DNA of 16,201 bases from contig DDSQ01000085.1 of assembly GCA_002343845.1 (NCBI GenBank), positions 1-16,201 of the forward strand. The letters run 5' to 3'. Source of the DNA: Planctomycetes bacterium UBA2386 (GTDB lineage Bacteria > Planctomycetota > UBA1135 > UBA2386). Position numbers and translations under genes: made by a program. Of the stretch, positions 1 through 7,687 are shown piece after piece; within the stretch, counting starts at the first letter, position 1; every line of letters begins with the position of its first letter. The notes below the pieces were generated by a model, which was not told the DNA's origin, did not search any database, and worked only from the letters and a program-made list of their open reading frames with translations.

Positions 1-636
1 TACGGCGACGTCGGCAAGGGCTCGGCGCAGGCGCTGCGCGCGCTGAGCGCCCAGGTCTGGGTGACCGAGATCGACCCCATCAACGCGCTGCAGGCCGCGA
101 TGGAAGGCTACAAGGTCGTGACGATGGAGTACGCCGCCGACAAGGCCGACATCTTCGTCAGCGCCACCGGCAACAAGAACGTCATCCGCTACGAGCACAT
201 GGCGGCGATGAAGGACGAGGCCATCGTCTGCAACATCGGCCACTTCGACAGCGAGATCGAGATCGCCTGGCTCGAGAACCACCCCGAGATCAAGGAGGAG
301 AACATCAAGCCGCAGGTCGATCACTTCATCTTCCCCGACGGGAAGAAGATCATCGTGCTCGCTCGCGGCCGCCTCGTGAACCTCGGCTGCGCGACGGGTC
401 ACCCGAGCTTCGTGATGAGCGCGAGCTTCACCAACCAGGTGCTCGCGCAGATCGCCCTCTGGAGCGAGAAGTTCCCCCAGGGCGTGCACGTGCTGCCGAA
501 GAAGCTCGACGAGAAGGTCGCGCGCCTGCACCTCGGCAAGCTCGGGGTCAAGCTCACCAAGCTGACCAAGAAGCAGTCGGACTACCTCGGCGTGGCGGTC
601 GAAGGGCCGTTCAAGCCGGGCCACTACCGCTACTGA
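1..636 (+). CDS. ahcY: Adenosylhomocysteinase, C-terminal part (5' end outside window)
   Basis: This enzyme reversibly hydrolyses S-adenosylhomocysteine to adenosine and homocysteine in the cytoplasm, using tightly bound NAD, and so clears the by-product of methylation. The frame is open from base 1 and gives 211 residues, about the last 45% of a usual 420-470 residue enzyme. It begins inside the NAD-binding Rossmann motif ([13 protein letters not shown]), followed by the acidic strand end [12 protein letters not shown]. Family blocks follow: [42 protein letters not shown] and the C-terminal KPGHYRY, whose Lys/Tyr contact NAD of the neighbouring subunit. The frame is intact and ends in TGA. 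It converges on the signal peptidase gene, with 51 bp between them. Identity is very secure; only the N-terminal catalytic part cannot be assessed. Confidence 0.97.
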   Translation, partial: YGDVGKGSAQALRALSAQVWVTEIDPINALQAAMEGYKVVTMEYAADKADIFVSATGNKNVIRYEHMAAMKDEAIVCNIGHFDSEIEIAWLENHPEIKEENIKPQVDHFIFPDGKKIIVLARGRLVNLGCATGHPSFVMSASFTNQVLAQIALWSEKFPQGVHVLPKKLDEKVARLHLGKLGVKLTKLTKKQSDYLGVAVEGPFKPGHYRY

Positions 637-687
637 TCCGGGCACTGCGCGGTCCGGCCGGCGCCCGTGGCCGGCCGAGCCGCGCGC
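637..687. terminator. Hairpin-forming convergent intergenic gap
   Basis: This 51-bp gap separates the convergent ahcY and signal peptidase genes. It holds an inverted repeat: CGGCCGG at 655-661 pairs with CCGGCCG at 671-677 around a 9-nt loop. No T-run follows on either strand, so it is at best a weak or Rho-assisted bidirectional terminator. The call rests on position and dyad only. Confidence 0.3.
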
Positions 688-1230
688 TCAGAAGACCGCG
701 GCGTTCGCGAGCGGCCAGAAGCGCACGCGCACCTTGCCGCGCAGCAGTTCGACCGGCACGAGGCCGAACTCGCGCGAGTCGCAGCTGATCGGCCGGTTGT
801 CGCCGAGCACGAACACGTGACCCGCCGGGATCGTGCGTGGCGACAGGTCCTGCACGTCGAGGATGCTGCCGTAGTCGTCGCACGGCGTGCCGTTCACCTG
901 CAGCACGCCGCCGGCCATCGCGACACGATCGCCGGGTACGGCGACGACGCGCTTCACGAAGTCGACCGCCGGATCGCGCGGGTAACGCAGCACGACCACG
1001 TCGCCGCGCGTGACGTCGCCGAGGTCGTAGCACACGCGGTCGACCACCAGCCGATCGCCGTCGTGCAGGCTGGGTTCCATCGAGTGGCCGCGCACGACCG
1101 ACACCTGGATCAGGTAGGCGTGCGCCGCGAGCATCAGGCCGGCACCGAGCAGCGCATCGAAGACGACTCGGCGCCGCCAGCCGGGGCGCGGCGCTGGCGT
1201 GCTCGGCCGCAGGTCGGTCGGCAGGGGCAT
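688..1230 (-). CDS. lepB: Signal peptidase I
   Basis: Membrane serine protease (family S26) that removes signal peptides from exported proteins, using a Ser/Lys dyad on the outer face of the membrane. With the ATG at 1230 the product is 180 residues. It has a short basic N-terminus, one membrane segment at about 22-42, then box B GHSMEPSLHDGD with nucleophile Ser50. The general-base Lys is Lys93 in FVKRVVAVPGD, and the box E-like GDNRPISCDSREFG lies near the C-terminus. An upstream ATG at 1311 would add 27 unremarkable residues; I prefer 1230 because family proteins start just before the membrane helix. Neither start has a clear Shine-Dalgarno. It follows rpoN on the same strand by about 100 bp, with a GC-rich dyad in the gap, so co-transcription is possible but not certain. 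It is short but has all catalytic elements. Confidence 0.92.
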   Translation of the reverse strand: MPLPTDLRPSTPAPRPGWRRRVVFDALLGAGLMLAAHAYLIQVSVVRGHSMEPSLHDGDRLVVDRVCYDLGDVTRGDVVVLRYPRDPAVDFVKRVVAVPGDRVAMAGGVLQVNGTPCDDYGSILDVQDLSPRTIPAGHVFVLGDNRPISCDSREFGLVPVELLRGKVRVRFWPLANAAVF

Positions 1231-1269
1231 GACCGGGCTATCGGTGCCGAGCGGGCCCGCCCTGAACCC

Positions 1270-1295
1270 GGCCGTGGCTCGATCCGGCCACGGCC
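1270..1295 (-). other. 8-bp inverted repeat between rpoN and lepB
   Basis: GGCCGTGG at 1270-1277 and CCACGGCC at 1288-1295 are perfectly complementary around a 10-nt loop. A related GGCCGCGGCCACG tract follows at 1300-1312. On the minus strand it lies after the rpoN stop and in the leader of lepB, if lepB starts at 1230. No T-run follows. It could be a partial terminator, an RNA-processing or stability element, or chance in GC-rich DNA. Confidence 0.35.
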
Positions 1296-1333
1296 GCTCG
1301 GCCGCGGCCACGCGACCGAGGGCGTGGTCTCGT

Positions 1334-2788
1334 TCAGAACGTCTTGCGGCGCGAGCTGCTCGCGATGCCGAGCGCCTTGCGGTACTTCGTCACCGTGCGC
1401 CGGGCGATGTGCACGCCGCGCTTGCCGAGCTCGTCGACGAGCTGGTCGTCCGACAACGGGTTGTCCTTGTTCTCGGTGTCGACGATGCCCTTCAGCGTGT
1501 CCTTGACCGCCTGCTGGCTCACCATGTCGCCGGCGTCGGACATCGTGCCGCTGCTGAAGAAGCGCTTCATGTCGAAGATGCCCTGCGGCGTCTGGATGAA
1601 CTTGCCCGACGCCGCGCGGCTCACCGTCGAGATGTGCACGCGCACCGCGTCGGCGATGTCCTGCATCTTCATCGGCTTGAGGTGCTGCACGCCGTGGCGC
1701 AGGAACCCCTCTTGCCGGCGCACGATCTCGTTGGCGACGCGTTCGATCGTGTTCTGGCGTTGGTGCACCGCCTCGATGAACCACTTCGCCGCCTCGATCT
1801 TGCGGCGCAGGTACTCGTAGACCTTCGGATCGTTGCGCGCCTCTTTCAGCAGATTGCGGTAGACGGGCGAGATCGCGAGCTCGGGCAGCGACCCGCGCTG
1901 CGACTTCACCTCGAAGCGACCGTCGACTTCGTCGATCACGACATCGGGCACGACGCCGGTCGCCGGGCCTGGCTGGAACTCGGCCGCCGGGTGCGGATTG
2001 CAGTGCACGCGCAGGAACTCCCACGCCTCCTTGATCTCCTCGATCGAGGCACCGGCGTCCTTGGCGATCTTCGGCAGCTTGTTCACCGCGAGGTCGGCCA
2101 GGTGCTTGTCGACGAGCGTGCGCGCGAGCGGCGGCACGAACGTCATGTGGTCGAGCTGCATCAGCAGGCAGTCGCGCGAGTCCCGGGCACCGACGCCAAC
2201 CGGCTCGAGGTCGCGCACGACGTGCACGGCCTCCTCGGCGAGCGGCAGCGGCACGAGCAGTTGCTGGGCGATCTGCTCGGGCGAGTCGAGCAAGCGGCCC
2301 TCCTCGTCGAGCGAGAACACCACGTGCTCGATCACGCGGATCAGTTCGGGATCGGTCTCCTGGGTGCGCACCTGGGTCATCAGGTACTCGGCGAGCGACG
2401 TCGACCGGCCGGGCGTGTTGTTGAGGGCCTCGAGCTTCTTGTCCTCGTCGTCGCCGCCGCCGCCGGACTGGCGAAGGCGCCAGGTCGGTTCGAGGCGCGC
2501 CTCGAGCTGGTCGATCTCCCCCGAGAACTCGCGCTGCATGCGATCCTCGAGCACGTTGGTCTCCGGCGGCGCCTCGGCGGCGGGTTCGGGCGCTTTCTCG
2601 GGGTCCGCGGGCTCGCTGCGCTCGGCGTCGTCCTTGCTCTCGAGGAAGACGTTCTCCTGGAGCTCCTGATCGATCTGGTCCTTCAGCTCCAGCAGCGGCA
2701 GCTGCAGCACCTGCATCGCCTGGATCATCTGCGGCGACTGGATCAGTCGCTGATCGGCGCGCATCGATTGGGTCAGGCCAAGACGCAT
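1334..2788 (-). CDS. rpoN: RNA polymerase sigma-54 factor
   Basis: Alternative sigma factor that directs RNA polymerase to -24/-12 promoters and needs an AAA+ enhancer-binding activator for open complex formation. The 484-residue product has the full architecture. Region I is glutamine/leucine-rich (residues 1-50, with RLIQSPQMIQAMQVLQLPLL). An acidic variable linker follows (about 52-75, then charged/Gly-rich to about 120), then the core-binding region. The helix-turn-helix region has QDIADAVRVHISTVSRA and the hallmark FFSSG. The RpoN box is ARRTVTKYRKALGI (462-475), with T where the common consensus has A. The ATG at 2788 gives the canonical N-terminus. It is the fifth gene of a minus-strand block, 78 bp after the preceding gene's stop, with a perfect palindrome in between. 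No activator is encoded nearby, so its regulon cannot be read from this window. Confidence 0.97.
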   Translation of the reverse strand: MRLGLTQSMRADQRLIQSPQMIQAMQVLQLPLLELKDQIDQELQENVFLESKDDAERSEPADPEKAPEPAAEAPPETNVLEDRMQREFSGEIDQLEARLEPTWRLRQSGGGGDDEDKKLEALNNTPGRSTSLAEYLMTQVRTQETDPELIRVIEHVVFSLDEEGRLLDSPEQIAQQLLVPLPLAEEAVHVVRDLEPVGVGARDSRDCLLMQLDHMTFVPPLARTLVDKHLADLAVNKLPKIAKDAGASIEEIKEAWEFLRVHCNPHPAAEFQPGPATGVVPDVVIDEVDGRFEVKSQRGSLPELAISPVYRNLLKEARNDPKVYEYLRRKIEAAKWFIEAVHQRQNTIERVANEIVRRQEGFLRHGVQHLKPMKMQDIADAVRVHISTVSRAASGKFIQTPQGIFDMKRFFSSGTMSDAGDMVSQQAVKDTLKGIVDTENKDNPLSDDQLVDELGKRGVHIARRTVTKYRKALGIASSSRRKTF

Positions 2789-2819
2789 GACCCTGTTGTA
2801 GCTGCGACCCGCAGGTCGG

Positions 2820-2839
2820 TCACGGGCCGCGGCCCGTGA
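2820..2839. other. 20-bp perfect palindrome upstream of rpoN
   Basis: Bases 2820-2839 read identically on both strands (half-site TCACGGGCCG). As RNA they would fold as an 8-bp stem with a 4-nt loop. On the minus strand it lies 27 bp after the stop of the secretin-N-like gene and 31 bp before the rpoN ATG. A second dyad, CGCGGC 2843-2848 with GCCGCG 2861-2866, abuts that stop codon. No T-run follows, so a classical intrinsic terminator is unlikely. A protein-binding operator, a Rho-dependent end or an attenuator in front of rpoN are the alternatives. Confidence 0.45.
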
Positions 2840-2866
2840 TCCCGCGGCATTTCGTCGATCGCCGCG

Positions 2867-4525
2867 TCACCAACGAACGGTCGTTGCGAGCGCGGAACGA
2901 TAGCCGCGACCCTCGACCACGATCGCCGGGCCGTCGCCATGCGCCGTGGCCCGGTCGTTGTCGACCAGGCCGTCGTGCGTGAGGGCGCTGATCGCGCGTT
3001 CGGTCGCCATCAGTACGCCGCCGGGCATCACGCTGCGGGTCTGCGGGGTCGGCATGTACTCGTTGCGAAGGCGCAGTTGCAGGTGGGCCTTGGCGTCGAT
3101 CTGGCCGACGCGTGCGCACAGCCAGACTCCGCTGGCGACGCGCTCGACGCTCGGGTTGAGCGCGCCGGCTTCCTGGGCGATGGCGCAGTTGATCTCCGTG
3201 ATCGCGTTGGTCTCGAGGAATCGTCCCAGCACCACGCTGCGACCGAACAGCGTCGGCGCCTGCAACTCGTGCAATGCGCCTGGCCCCGCAGGGGCGCCGG
3301 CGTCGGCGGGCTGCAGCGAACCCGTGTGCACGATCGACGCGTTGCGGACGATCCGGTCCTGCAGGCCGCGCAGCGTGCGCTCGGCGCGTTGCAGGATCGC
3401 GTCGTCGCCCGCCACGAACAGATGCCCACACTCCCCGCGCAGCATGCCTTCGAACTCCTCGCCGCCGATGCCGGCACGTACGAGTTCGAGCACCTGGTCC
3501 TGCCCGAGCATGCCGCAGCCATGGGAGACATCGCCGTCGCCCTGGTCGGGATCGCTCATGAGCAGCTGCATGCCCTCGGCGCTGAGCGCGCCGTACGGCA
3601 GCACGGCGAGGCCGAGGCCCGGCGTCGCCGCGGGCTGGGGGCCGGCCTGCACGCGCAGCGTCAGGATCCGCTGGCCGCCGCTCGCGGCGTTGCCGCGCAG
3701 CGTGATTGCGAGCGCGCCGCCGCTGCCGACCCGGCCCGAGCAGCCGCCGTAGTCGGTTTCGAGCGTTGGCAACTCGACGTCGGCCGCCCCGACCATTCCC
3801 GTCTGCAGCGTTCGTACGATGCCGCGTCGTTGGGCCACCGCGAACTGCACGTGCACCACGAGTTCGTCGCCGAGCAGGCCGAACGTCTGCACCGTGGCGT
3901 GGGCGCCTTCGCCGAACTCGGCGATGGCAGGGTACGTCATCGACTGCTTCTGGGCGACCTCGACGTCGACGTCGCGCACGTAGCGGGTCCACTTCAACCG
4001 TTGCAGGCTGACCAACTGACCGCCGCGCGCGGCGGTCGTGCTCAGCGCCAGTGGGGCCCGGTTGCCGGCGAAGCGGGCGAAGGCGGCGGCGTCGAGGATG
4101 GGCGGGCAGGTCTCGCGGTCGGCGGCGTCCCAGACCGCGAACTCGATCTGGATCGGCCGCGCGACCACGGCACCGATGGCGCGGATGCGCTCGCCGACGC
4201 GCGCGACTTCCTGCGGTTCGCCGACCGCGAGCACGCTCTCGCCGACCTGCTGCAAGTGCAGGCGGCCTTCGCTGGTCGCGGGCTCGCCGAGTTGCTGCAG
4301 TACTTCGACGAGCCCGTCCATCGACAGCGCGGCCGTGCCGTCCGAGCGCTCGAGCAGGCAGACGGCGGACTCGTCGCGCTGGAGCAACGTCGCCCAGGGC
4401 GGGTCGGGTTGTCCTTTCGTCGCGGCGACGAGGTGTTGGACCGGGAAGATCTCGGTGACGTGGTTGCCGCCCTGCGGGGGCGTGGCGAGGCACGAAAGGC
4501 AGACGGGTAGCAGGAAGGATGGCAT
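2867..4525 (-). CDS. Exported protein with two secretin-N-like repeats
   Basis: I do not recognise a named family. The ATG at 4525 gives 552 residues with a hydrophobic N-terminus (FLLPVCLSCLA) that could be a short export signal; no convincing lipobox. Two copies of an alpha/beta unit are visible. Unit 1 (about 73-133) contains VGESVLAVGEPQEVARVGERI; unit 2 (about 344-404) contains ECGHLFVAGDDAILQRAERTL. They have the strand-helix pattern of secretin N1-type ring-building domains. Each is followed by a beta-rich stretch that also matches its twin: VDVEVAQKQSMTYPAI at 186-201 against INCAIAQEAGALNPSV at 445-460. The segment VELPTLETDY...SGGALAITLRG (250-278) recalls the end of a secretin domain, but the full pore signature is missing. 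It begins 26 bp after the anti-sigma gene in the same block as a GspF-like gene, which fits an envelope or secretion role. Function is inference. Confidence 0.72.
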   Translation of the reverse strand: MPSFLLPVCLSCLATPPQGGNHVTEIFPVQHLVAATKGQPDPPWATLLQRDESAVCLLERSDGTAALSMDGLVEVLQQLGEPATSEGRLHLQQVGESVLAVGEPQEVARVGERIRAIGAVVARPIQIEFAVWDAADRETCPPILDAAAFARFAGNRAPLALSTTAARGGQLVSLQRLKWTRYVRDVDVEVAQKQSMTYPAIAEFGEGAHATVQTFGLLGDELVVHVQFAVAQRRGIVRTLQTGMVGAADVELPTLETDYGGCSGRVGSGGALAITLRGNAASGGQRILTLRVQAGPQPAATPGLGLAVLPYGALSAEGMQLLMSDPDQGDGDVSHGCGMLGQDQVLELVRAGIGGEEFEGMLRGECGHLFVAGDDAILQRAERTLRGLQDRIVRNASIVHTGSLQPADAGAPAGPGALHELQAPTLFGRSVVLGRFLETNAITEINCAIAQEAGALNPSVERVASGVWLCARVGQIDAKAHLQLRLRNEYMPTPQTRSVMPGGVLMATERAISALTHDGLVDNDRATAHGDGPAIVVEGRGYRSALATTVRW

Positions 4526-4551
4526 CGGGTGGTAGGGCGGGGGAGCGGGGT

Positions 4552-6072
4552 TCAGTCGCCGTTGGCCGCGCGTTCGCGGAACCAGCCGGCGACCTCGGGG
4601 AACTCGGCGAGCGGGCCGTGGTGGAGTCGCTGCCGTTCGACGGGCGACAAGGCCAGGGCATCGATCCACGGCTTGGCGGCCGGCAGATCGGCTCGCGCCA
4701 GCGCTGCGCGCAGCAGGAACTGCGACTCGGACCCGGCCTCGGCGACGAGCGGCGTCAGGCACGATCGCGGCAGGTTCGACAACGCGAACGCCGCTGCGTG
4801 GGCATCGTCGTGGCGGCTGCTGCGCAGACGGGCCAGCAACGTCGGCACTACGGTCGCCTCGGTCGCTTGGCCGAGTGCGAGCAGGCAACGCAGGCGGCGG
4901 TCGGCGGCGCGCGTCGTGGCCAACTCGGCGGCGAGTTCCGGCACCATGCCCGCGGGCTGGTGCGCAAACCAACGCGCCGCGGCTGTGGCATCGTCGAGTG
5001 GGCCGCGGCGCGCGACCTCGGACCAGAGGTCGAGCAGCAGCCGGGCCCCGCCGTGCGGGCGCACGTCGCAGCGCAGTGCTGCGGCGATGGTGTCGATCGC
5101 GTCCGGGTGGCGGCGCACGATGCGGCGCAGCCGTTGGTCGAGCGAGTCGGCGCCGAGCCGGGGAGCGACGGTCAACACCGCGAGGTCGGCGCGCGACATC
5201 GGCGTGCGGCGCGCCTCGAGGGCGGTCAGGGCCTCGGCCAACGCCGTCTGCATCACGGCGTCGCGCCGCAGCAGGTCGAGCAGCCGGCCGTGCAGTTGGG
5301 CCGAAGCACCGCTGCGGTCGTCGAGGCTCGCGACGCTGTCGAGCAGGGCGGGGAAGGCGAACGAGGCCGCCGCCTGCGACGCGCGCAGCGCGTGCAGCAG
5401 GCCCGCGGCAGCGGCGAGGCGATCGGGCGGGGCGCGCCCGTCGTCGGCGACGATGTGCGCCAGCGTCTGCGGCGACGCGGGCGCCTGGGCCGCGCTCGCG
5501 TTGCGCGCGGCGAGTTCGCGCAGGTGCTTGGCGGTGAAGCGCGACGCGGGCAACTGCGCCAATCCGGGCGGCGGCTCGACGGGTGCTGGCGCCGCGGGTG
5601 GCGGGGATGCGGAGGCGACCACGAGCGGCGCCGTTCCTGGCTCGGCGTCCAGCCGCTTCGGCGACGACAGCCACGGCACCGTGAGCACCGCCGTCACCGT
5701 CGCGGCGGCCGCGAGCCACCAGGGCCAGCGGCGCGCCTTCGCGGGGTCGGCAGCGAGCGGCGCGGGGGGCGGGGGCGGCGCCTGCACCGCGGCGAACCAG
5801 CGCTGCGCGAGCGTTCCCCAGTCGGCGCCGGTGGCGGCCGGGTGGTTCGCGAGCGTCGCTCCAGCACCTTGGGCCAGGGCCGCGTCGAGCCGGCGCGCGC
5901 GGCGCAGCGTCGCCTGGCAATCGCCGCACTCGAGCACGTGCTCGTGCAGGCTCTCGCCGCAGGCGAAGCCGTAGCCGAGCGCTTCTCCGTCGTCCTGCAC
6001 CAGGTCGCCGTCGAGGTGGATCGCGAGCACCGCATCGGTGCGCGGGCAGGGGAATGCAGCGCGCGGGTTCAT
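4552..6072 (-). CDS. Zinc-finger anti-sigma factor with helical-repeat C-terminal domain
   Basis: Predicted membrane anti-sigma factor that would hold the ECF sigma encoded just upstream. The ATG at 6072 overlaps the sigma stop codon (ATGA), indicating translational coupling. The 506-residue product begins with a cytoplasmic zinc-finger domain: H45, C49 and C52 in HVLECGDC form the Hx3Cx2C motif of ZAS anti-sigma proteins. A proline-rich linker (about 98-106) and one membrane segment (about 116-135, WPWWLAAAATVTAVL) follow. The remaining ~370 residues are Ala/Leu-rich helices with a HEAT-like rhythm, for example DRRLRCLLALGQATEATVVP and DDAHAAAFALSNLP. That part would lie outside the cytoplasm and may sense a partner or stress; this is inference. 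It is much longer than a minimal anti-sigma protein (100-250 residues). The secretin-N-like gene follows after 26 bp. Confidence 0.82.
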   Translation of the reverse strand: MNPRAAFPCPRTDAVLAIHLDGDLVQDDGEALGYGFACGESLHEHVLECGDCQATLRRARRLDAALAQGAGATLANHPAATGADWGTLAQRWFAAVQAPPPPPAPLAADPAKARRWPWWLAAAATVTAVLTVPWLSSPKRLDAEPGTAPLVVASASPPPAAPAPVEPPPGLAQLPASRFTAKHLRELAARNASAAQAPASPQTLAHIVADDGRAPPDRLAAAAGLLHALRASQAAASFAFPALLDSVASLDDRSGASAQLHGRLLDLLRRDAVMQTALAEALTALEARRTPMSRADLAVLTVAPRLGADSLDQRLRRIVRRHPDAIDTIAAALRCDVRPHGGARLLLDLWSEVARRGPLDDATAAARWFAHQPAGMVPELAAELATTRAADRRLRCLLALGQATEATVVPTLLARLRSSRHDDAHAAAFALSNLPRSCLTPLVAEAGSESQFLLRAALARADLPAAKPWIDALALSPVERQRLHHGPLAEFPEVAGWFRERAANGD

Positions 6073-6653
6073 GGCTCGAGGTGCCCTCCGAGCCGCGCCA
6101 TCACCTTGCGCCGTGCCTCGAGCACGTGCATGCGGGCGGCCACCGCGGTGCACGCCAGCACTTCGCCGATCGCCGCGTAGTCGAGGCCCTCGACGGCGCG
6201 CAGGTGCAGCGCGGTGCGCTGGCGCAGCGTCAGTCGTTCCATTGCCTCGTCGAGCCGGTCCTGCAGTTCGCGCGCGATCGCGTCGTGCTCGGCGCGCAGT
6301 TCGAGATGGTCCGGCACGTCCCGTTCGCCCAGCGACTCCAAGGGCCCGCCGCGCCGCCAACGCTGCGGCTCCGACGCGAGCCGCACCAGGATCCGGAACA
6401 GCCACGTGCGCAGCGCCGCCTCGCCGCGGAACGACGCCAGGTTGCGGAACGCGCGCACCAGGGTCTCCTGGACCAGGTCCTCGGCCCAGTGCGGGTCGCG
6501 GCAGTGGCGCCGGGCGAGGCTCAGCAGGGCCGGCAGGTGCGGCCGCAGCAGCGGCTGGAAGGCGGCTTCGTCGCCGGCGCGGCAGCGCGCCAGCAGGTGG
6601 AGTTCGGCAGCGGCGGCGTCCGGGCCTTTCGGTTCACTCACGCGGAGGTCCAT
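6069..6653 (-). CDS. ECF-family RNA polymerase sigma factor
   Basis: Group 4 (ECF) sigma-70-type factor of 194 residues. Region 2 spans about 20-95. It contains ARCRAGDEAAFQPLLRPHLP and the core-binding segment HWAEDLVQETLVRAFRNLASF, and ends with GEAALRTWLFRILVRLA. Region 4 (about 135-190) has LDEAMERLTLRQRTALHLRAV and the helix-turn-helix LDYAAIGEVLACTAVAARMHV. The start at 6653 has a good Shine-Dalgarno, AAGGAG, six bases upstream. The stop overlaps the start of the zinc-finger anti-sigma gene, the usual arrangement for an ECF sigma and its inhibitor. The GspF-like gene ends 63 bp upstream on the same strand. The target promoter is not identifiable here; autoregulation of this block is plausible but not shown. 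Confidence 0.95.
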   Translation of the reverse strand: MDLRVSEPKGPDAAAAELHLLARCRAGDEAAFQPLLRPHLPALLSLARRHCRDPHWAEDLVQETLVRAFRNLASFRGEAALRTWLFRILVRLASEPQRWRRGGPLESLGERDVPDHLELRAEHDAIARELQDRLDEAMERLTLRQRTALHLRAVEGLDYAAIGEVLACTAVAARMHVLEARRKVMARLGGHLEP

Positions 6654-6716
6654 GCGCTGCTCCTTGGAGCCGTCTTGGTGCCCGGCCGTAAGGCGCGGGG
6701 CTCCAGGCGTGGCAAT

Positions 6717-7607
6717 CTAGCCGCGGAGCCGGCCGAAGTAGCCGCCGTAGAACTTCAGGATCAGGACCACGCAGACCGCGGCGGCGGCGAAGTAGGCGAC
6801 CTGCCCCAGGCGGCGCGCGAACTGCTCGAGGTCGCGGCCGGTGACGTCGATGCGGCGCAGCAGGGCGCGCTGCAGAGCGTCTTCGAGTTGGCCCGCCTGT
6901 TCGCCGGTGGCCAGCAGCGACCGCGTCTCCGGGTGGAGTGCCAGGGCCTGCTGCAGGCCTTCGTGCAGCGGCTGGCCACGCTGCACGATGGCGTCGGCGA
7001 TGGCGAGCCGTTCGCGCACCATCGCCACGCGCACGGTCGCGACTGCCTGCGCGTGGGCCTTGGCGATCGGCACGCCCGAGCCGTAGAGCGCGTGCAGGGT
7101 CTCGAGGTAGGGGAGTTCGCCGAGCCCGGGCACCAGGTTGCGCGCGACCGGCACGCGCGCGATCCACGGGGCGCCGGCGCGGATCCGGCTGCGCAGCCAG
7201 AACGCGCCCGCACCGAGGAGCACGTAGGCGATCACGACGCCGATCAGGAACCCGGACCCGATCACGCCGGCGGTGGCGATGCTGGCGAGCAGGATCATCA
7301 CGCACAGCAGGAACGGGTAGCGCAGGCCCGCCCAGAGGTGGCGCGCGAACTGCGCGCGGCGTTCGCGCGCGGCACCGCAGCGGCGGAGCGCTGCGCCGGC
7401 CCGCCCGGCGCGCCAGGCGTGCAGCAGCACGGCATCCTCGGTGGTCGTCAGGCGCACGCCACGCTTCTGCATCGCCACATGCACGGCGCGATCGCCGGCG
7501 TTCGGATCGGCGCCGAGTGCTGGCAGCGGCAGGCCGGCGTCGAGCGCCGAGGCGACATCCGCGAACTGCAGCGCGGCGCGTTCGTCGGCAGCGATCGACA
7601 GCAGCAT
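6717..7607 (-). CDS. GspF/PilC-like type II secretion / type IV pilus inner-membrane platform protein
   Basis: Polytopic inner-membrane protein of the T2SF family, which forms the platform on which type II secretion pseudopili or type IV pili assemble. The 296-residue product has a reduced first T2SF domain (about 10-100: FADVASALDAGLPL, then the conserved Tyr-Pro in LRYPFLL). Membrane segments lie at about 98-113 and 118-137. A clear second T2SF domain (about 160-250) has YLETLHALYGSGVPIAKAHA, VQRGQPLHEGLQQA and LLATGEQAGQLEDALQRA, matching the family's GE.sG.L signature. A last membrane segment spans about 268-285. Typical GspF is about 400 residues, so the N-terminus is short. No gspE ATPase, pseudopilin or prepilin peptidase lies in the window. 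It heads the minus-strand block containing the ECF/anti-sigma pair. No clear Shine-Dalgarno precedes the ATG. Confidence 0.88.
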   Translation of the reverse strand: MLLSIAADERAALQFADVASALDAGLPLPALGADPNAGDRAVHVAMQKRGVRLTTTEDAVLLHAWRAGRAGAALRRCGAARERRAQFARHLWAGLRYPFLLCVMILLASIATAGVIGSGFLIGVVIAYVLLGAGAFWLRSRIRAGAPWIARVPVARNLVPGLGELPYLETLHALYGSGVPIAKAHAQAVATVRVAMVRERLAIADAIVQRGQPLHEGLQQALALHPETRSLLATGEQAGQLEDALQRALLRRIDVTGRDLEQFARRLGQVAYFAAAAVCVVLILKFYGGYFGRLRG

Positions 7608-7687
7608 CGGCGGGGAGTCTCGGAGCGCGGAGGCGCTTCCGCAAGGCGAGCGTTGGGAAGTGCGGGCGCTGCCGCCACACTAACGGC
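7608..7687. promoter_or_regulatory. Divergent intergenic region
   Basis: This 80-bp gap lies between the divergent GspF-like and M20 amidohydrolase genes and must hold the promoters of both unless they are transcribed from farther away. I see no convincing -35/-10 pair or -24/-12 pair. CTTCC and GGAAG arms face each other across about 15 bases near 7636-7660 but are too weak to call. Confidence 0.35.

Noticed and set aside
4490..4525. Lipoprotein signal at the N-terminus of the secretin-N-like protein
   Set aside because: Cysteines lie in FLLPVCLSCLA, but neither has the small residues expected at -1 and -3 of a lipobox, so only a generic export signal is suggested.
7608..7687. Sigma-54 (-24/-12) promoters in the intergenic gaps, given rpoN in the window
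   Set aside because: No GG-N10-GC element in a TGGCAC...TTGC context was found at a suitable distance from any start codon.
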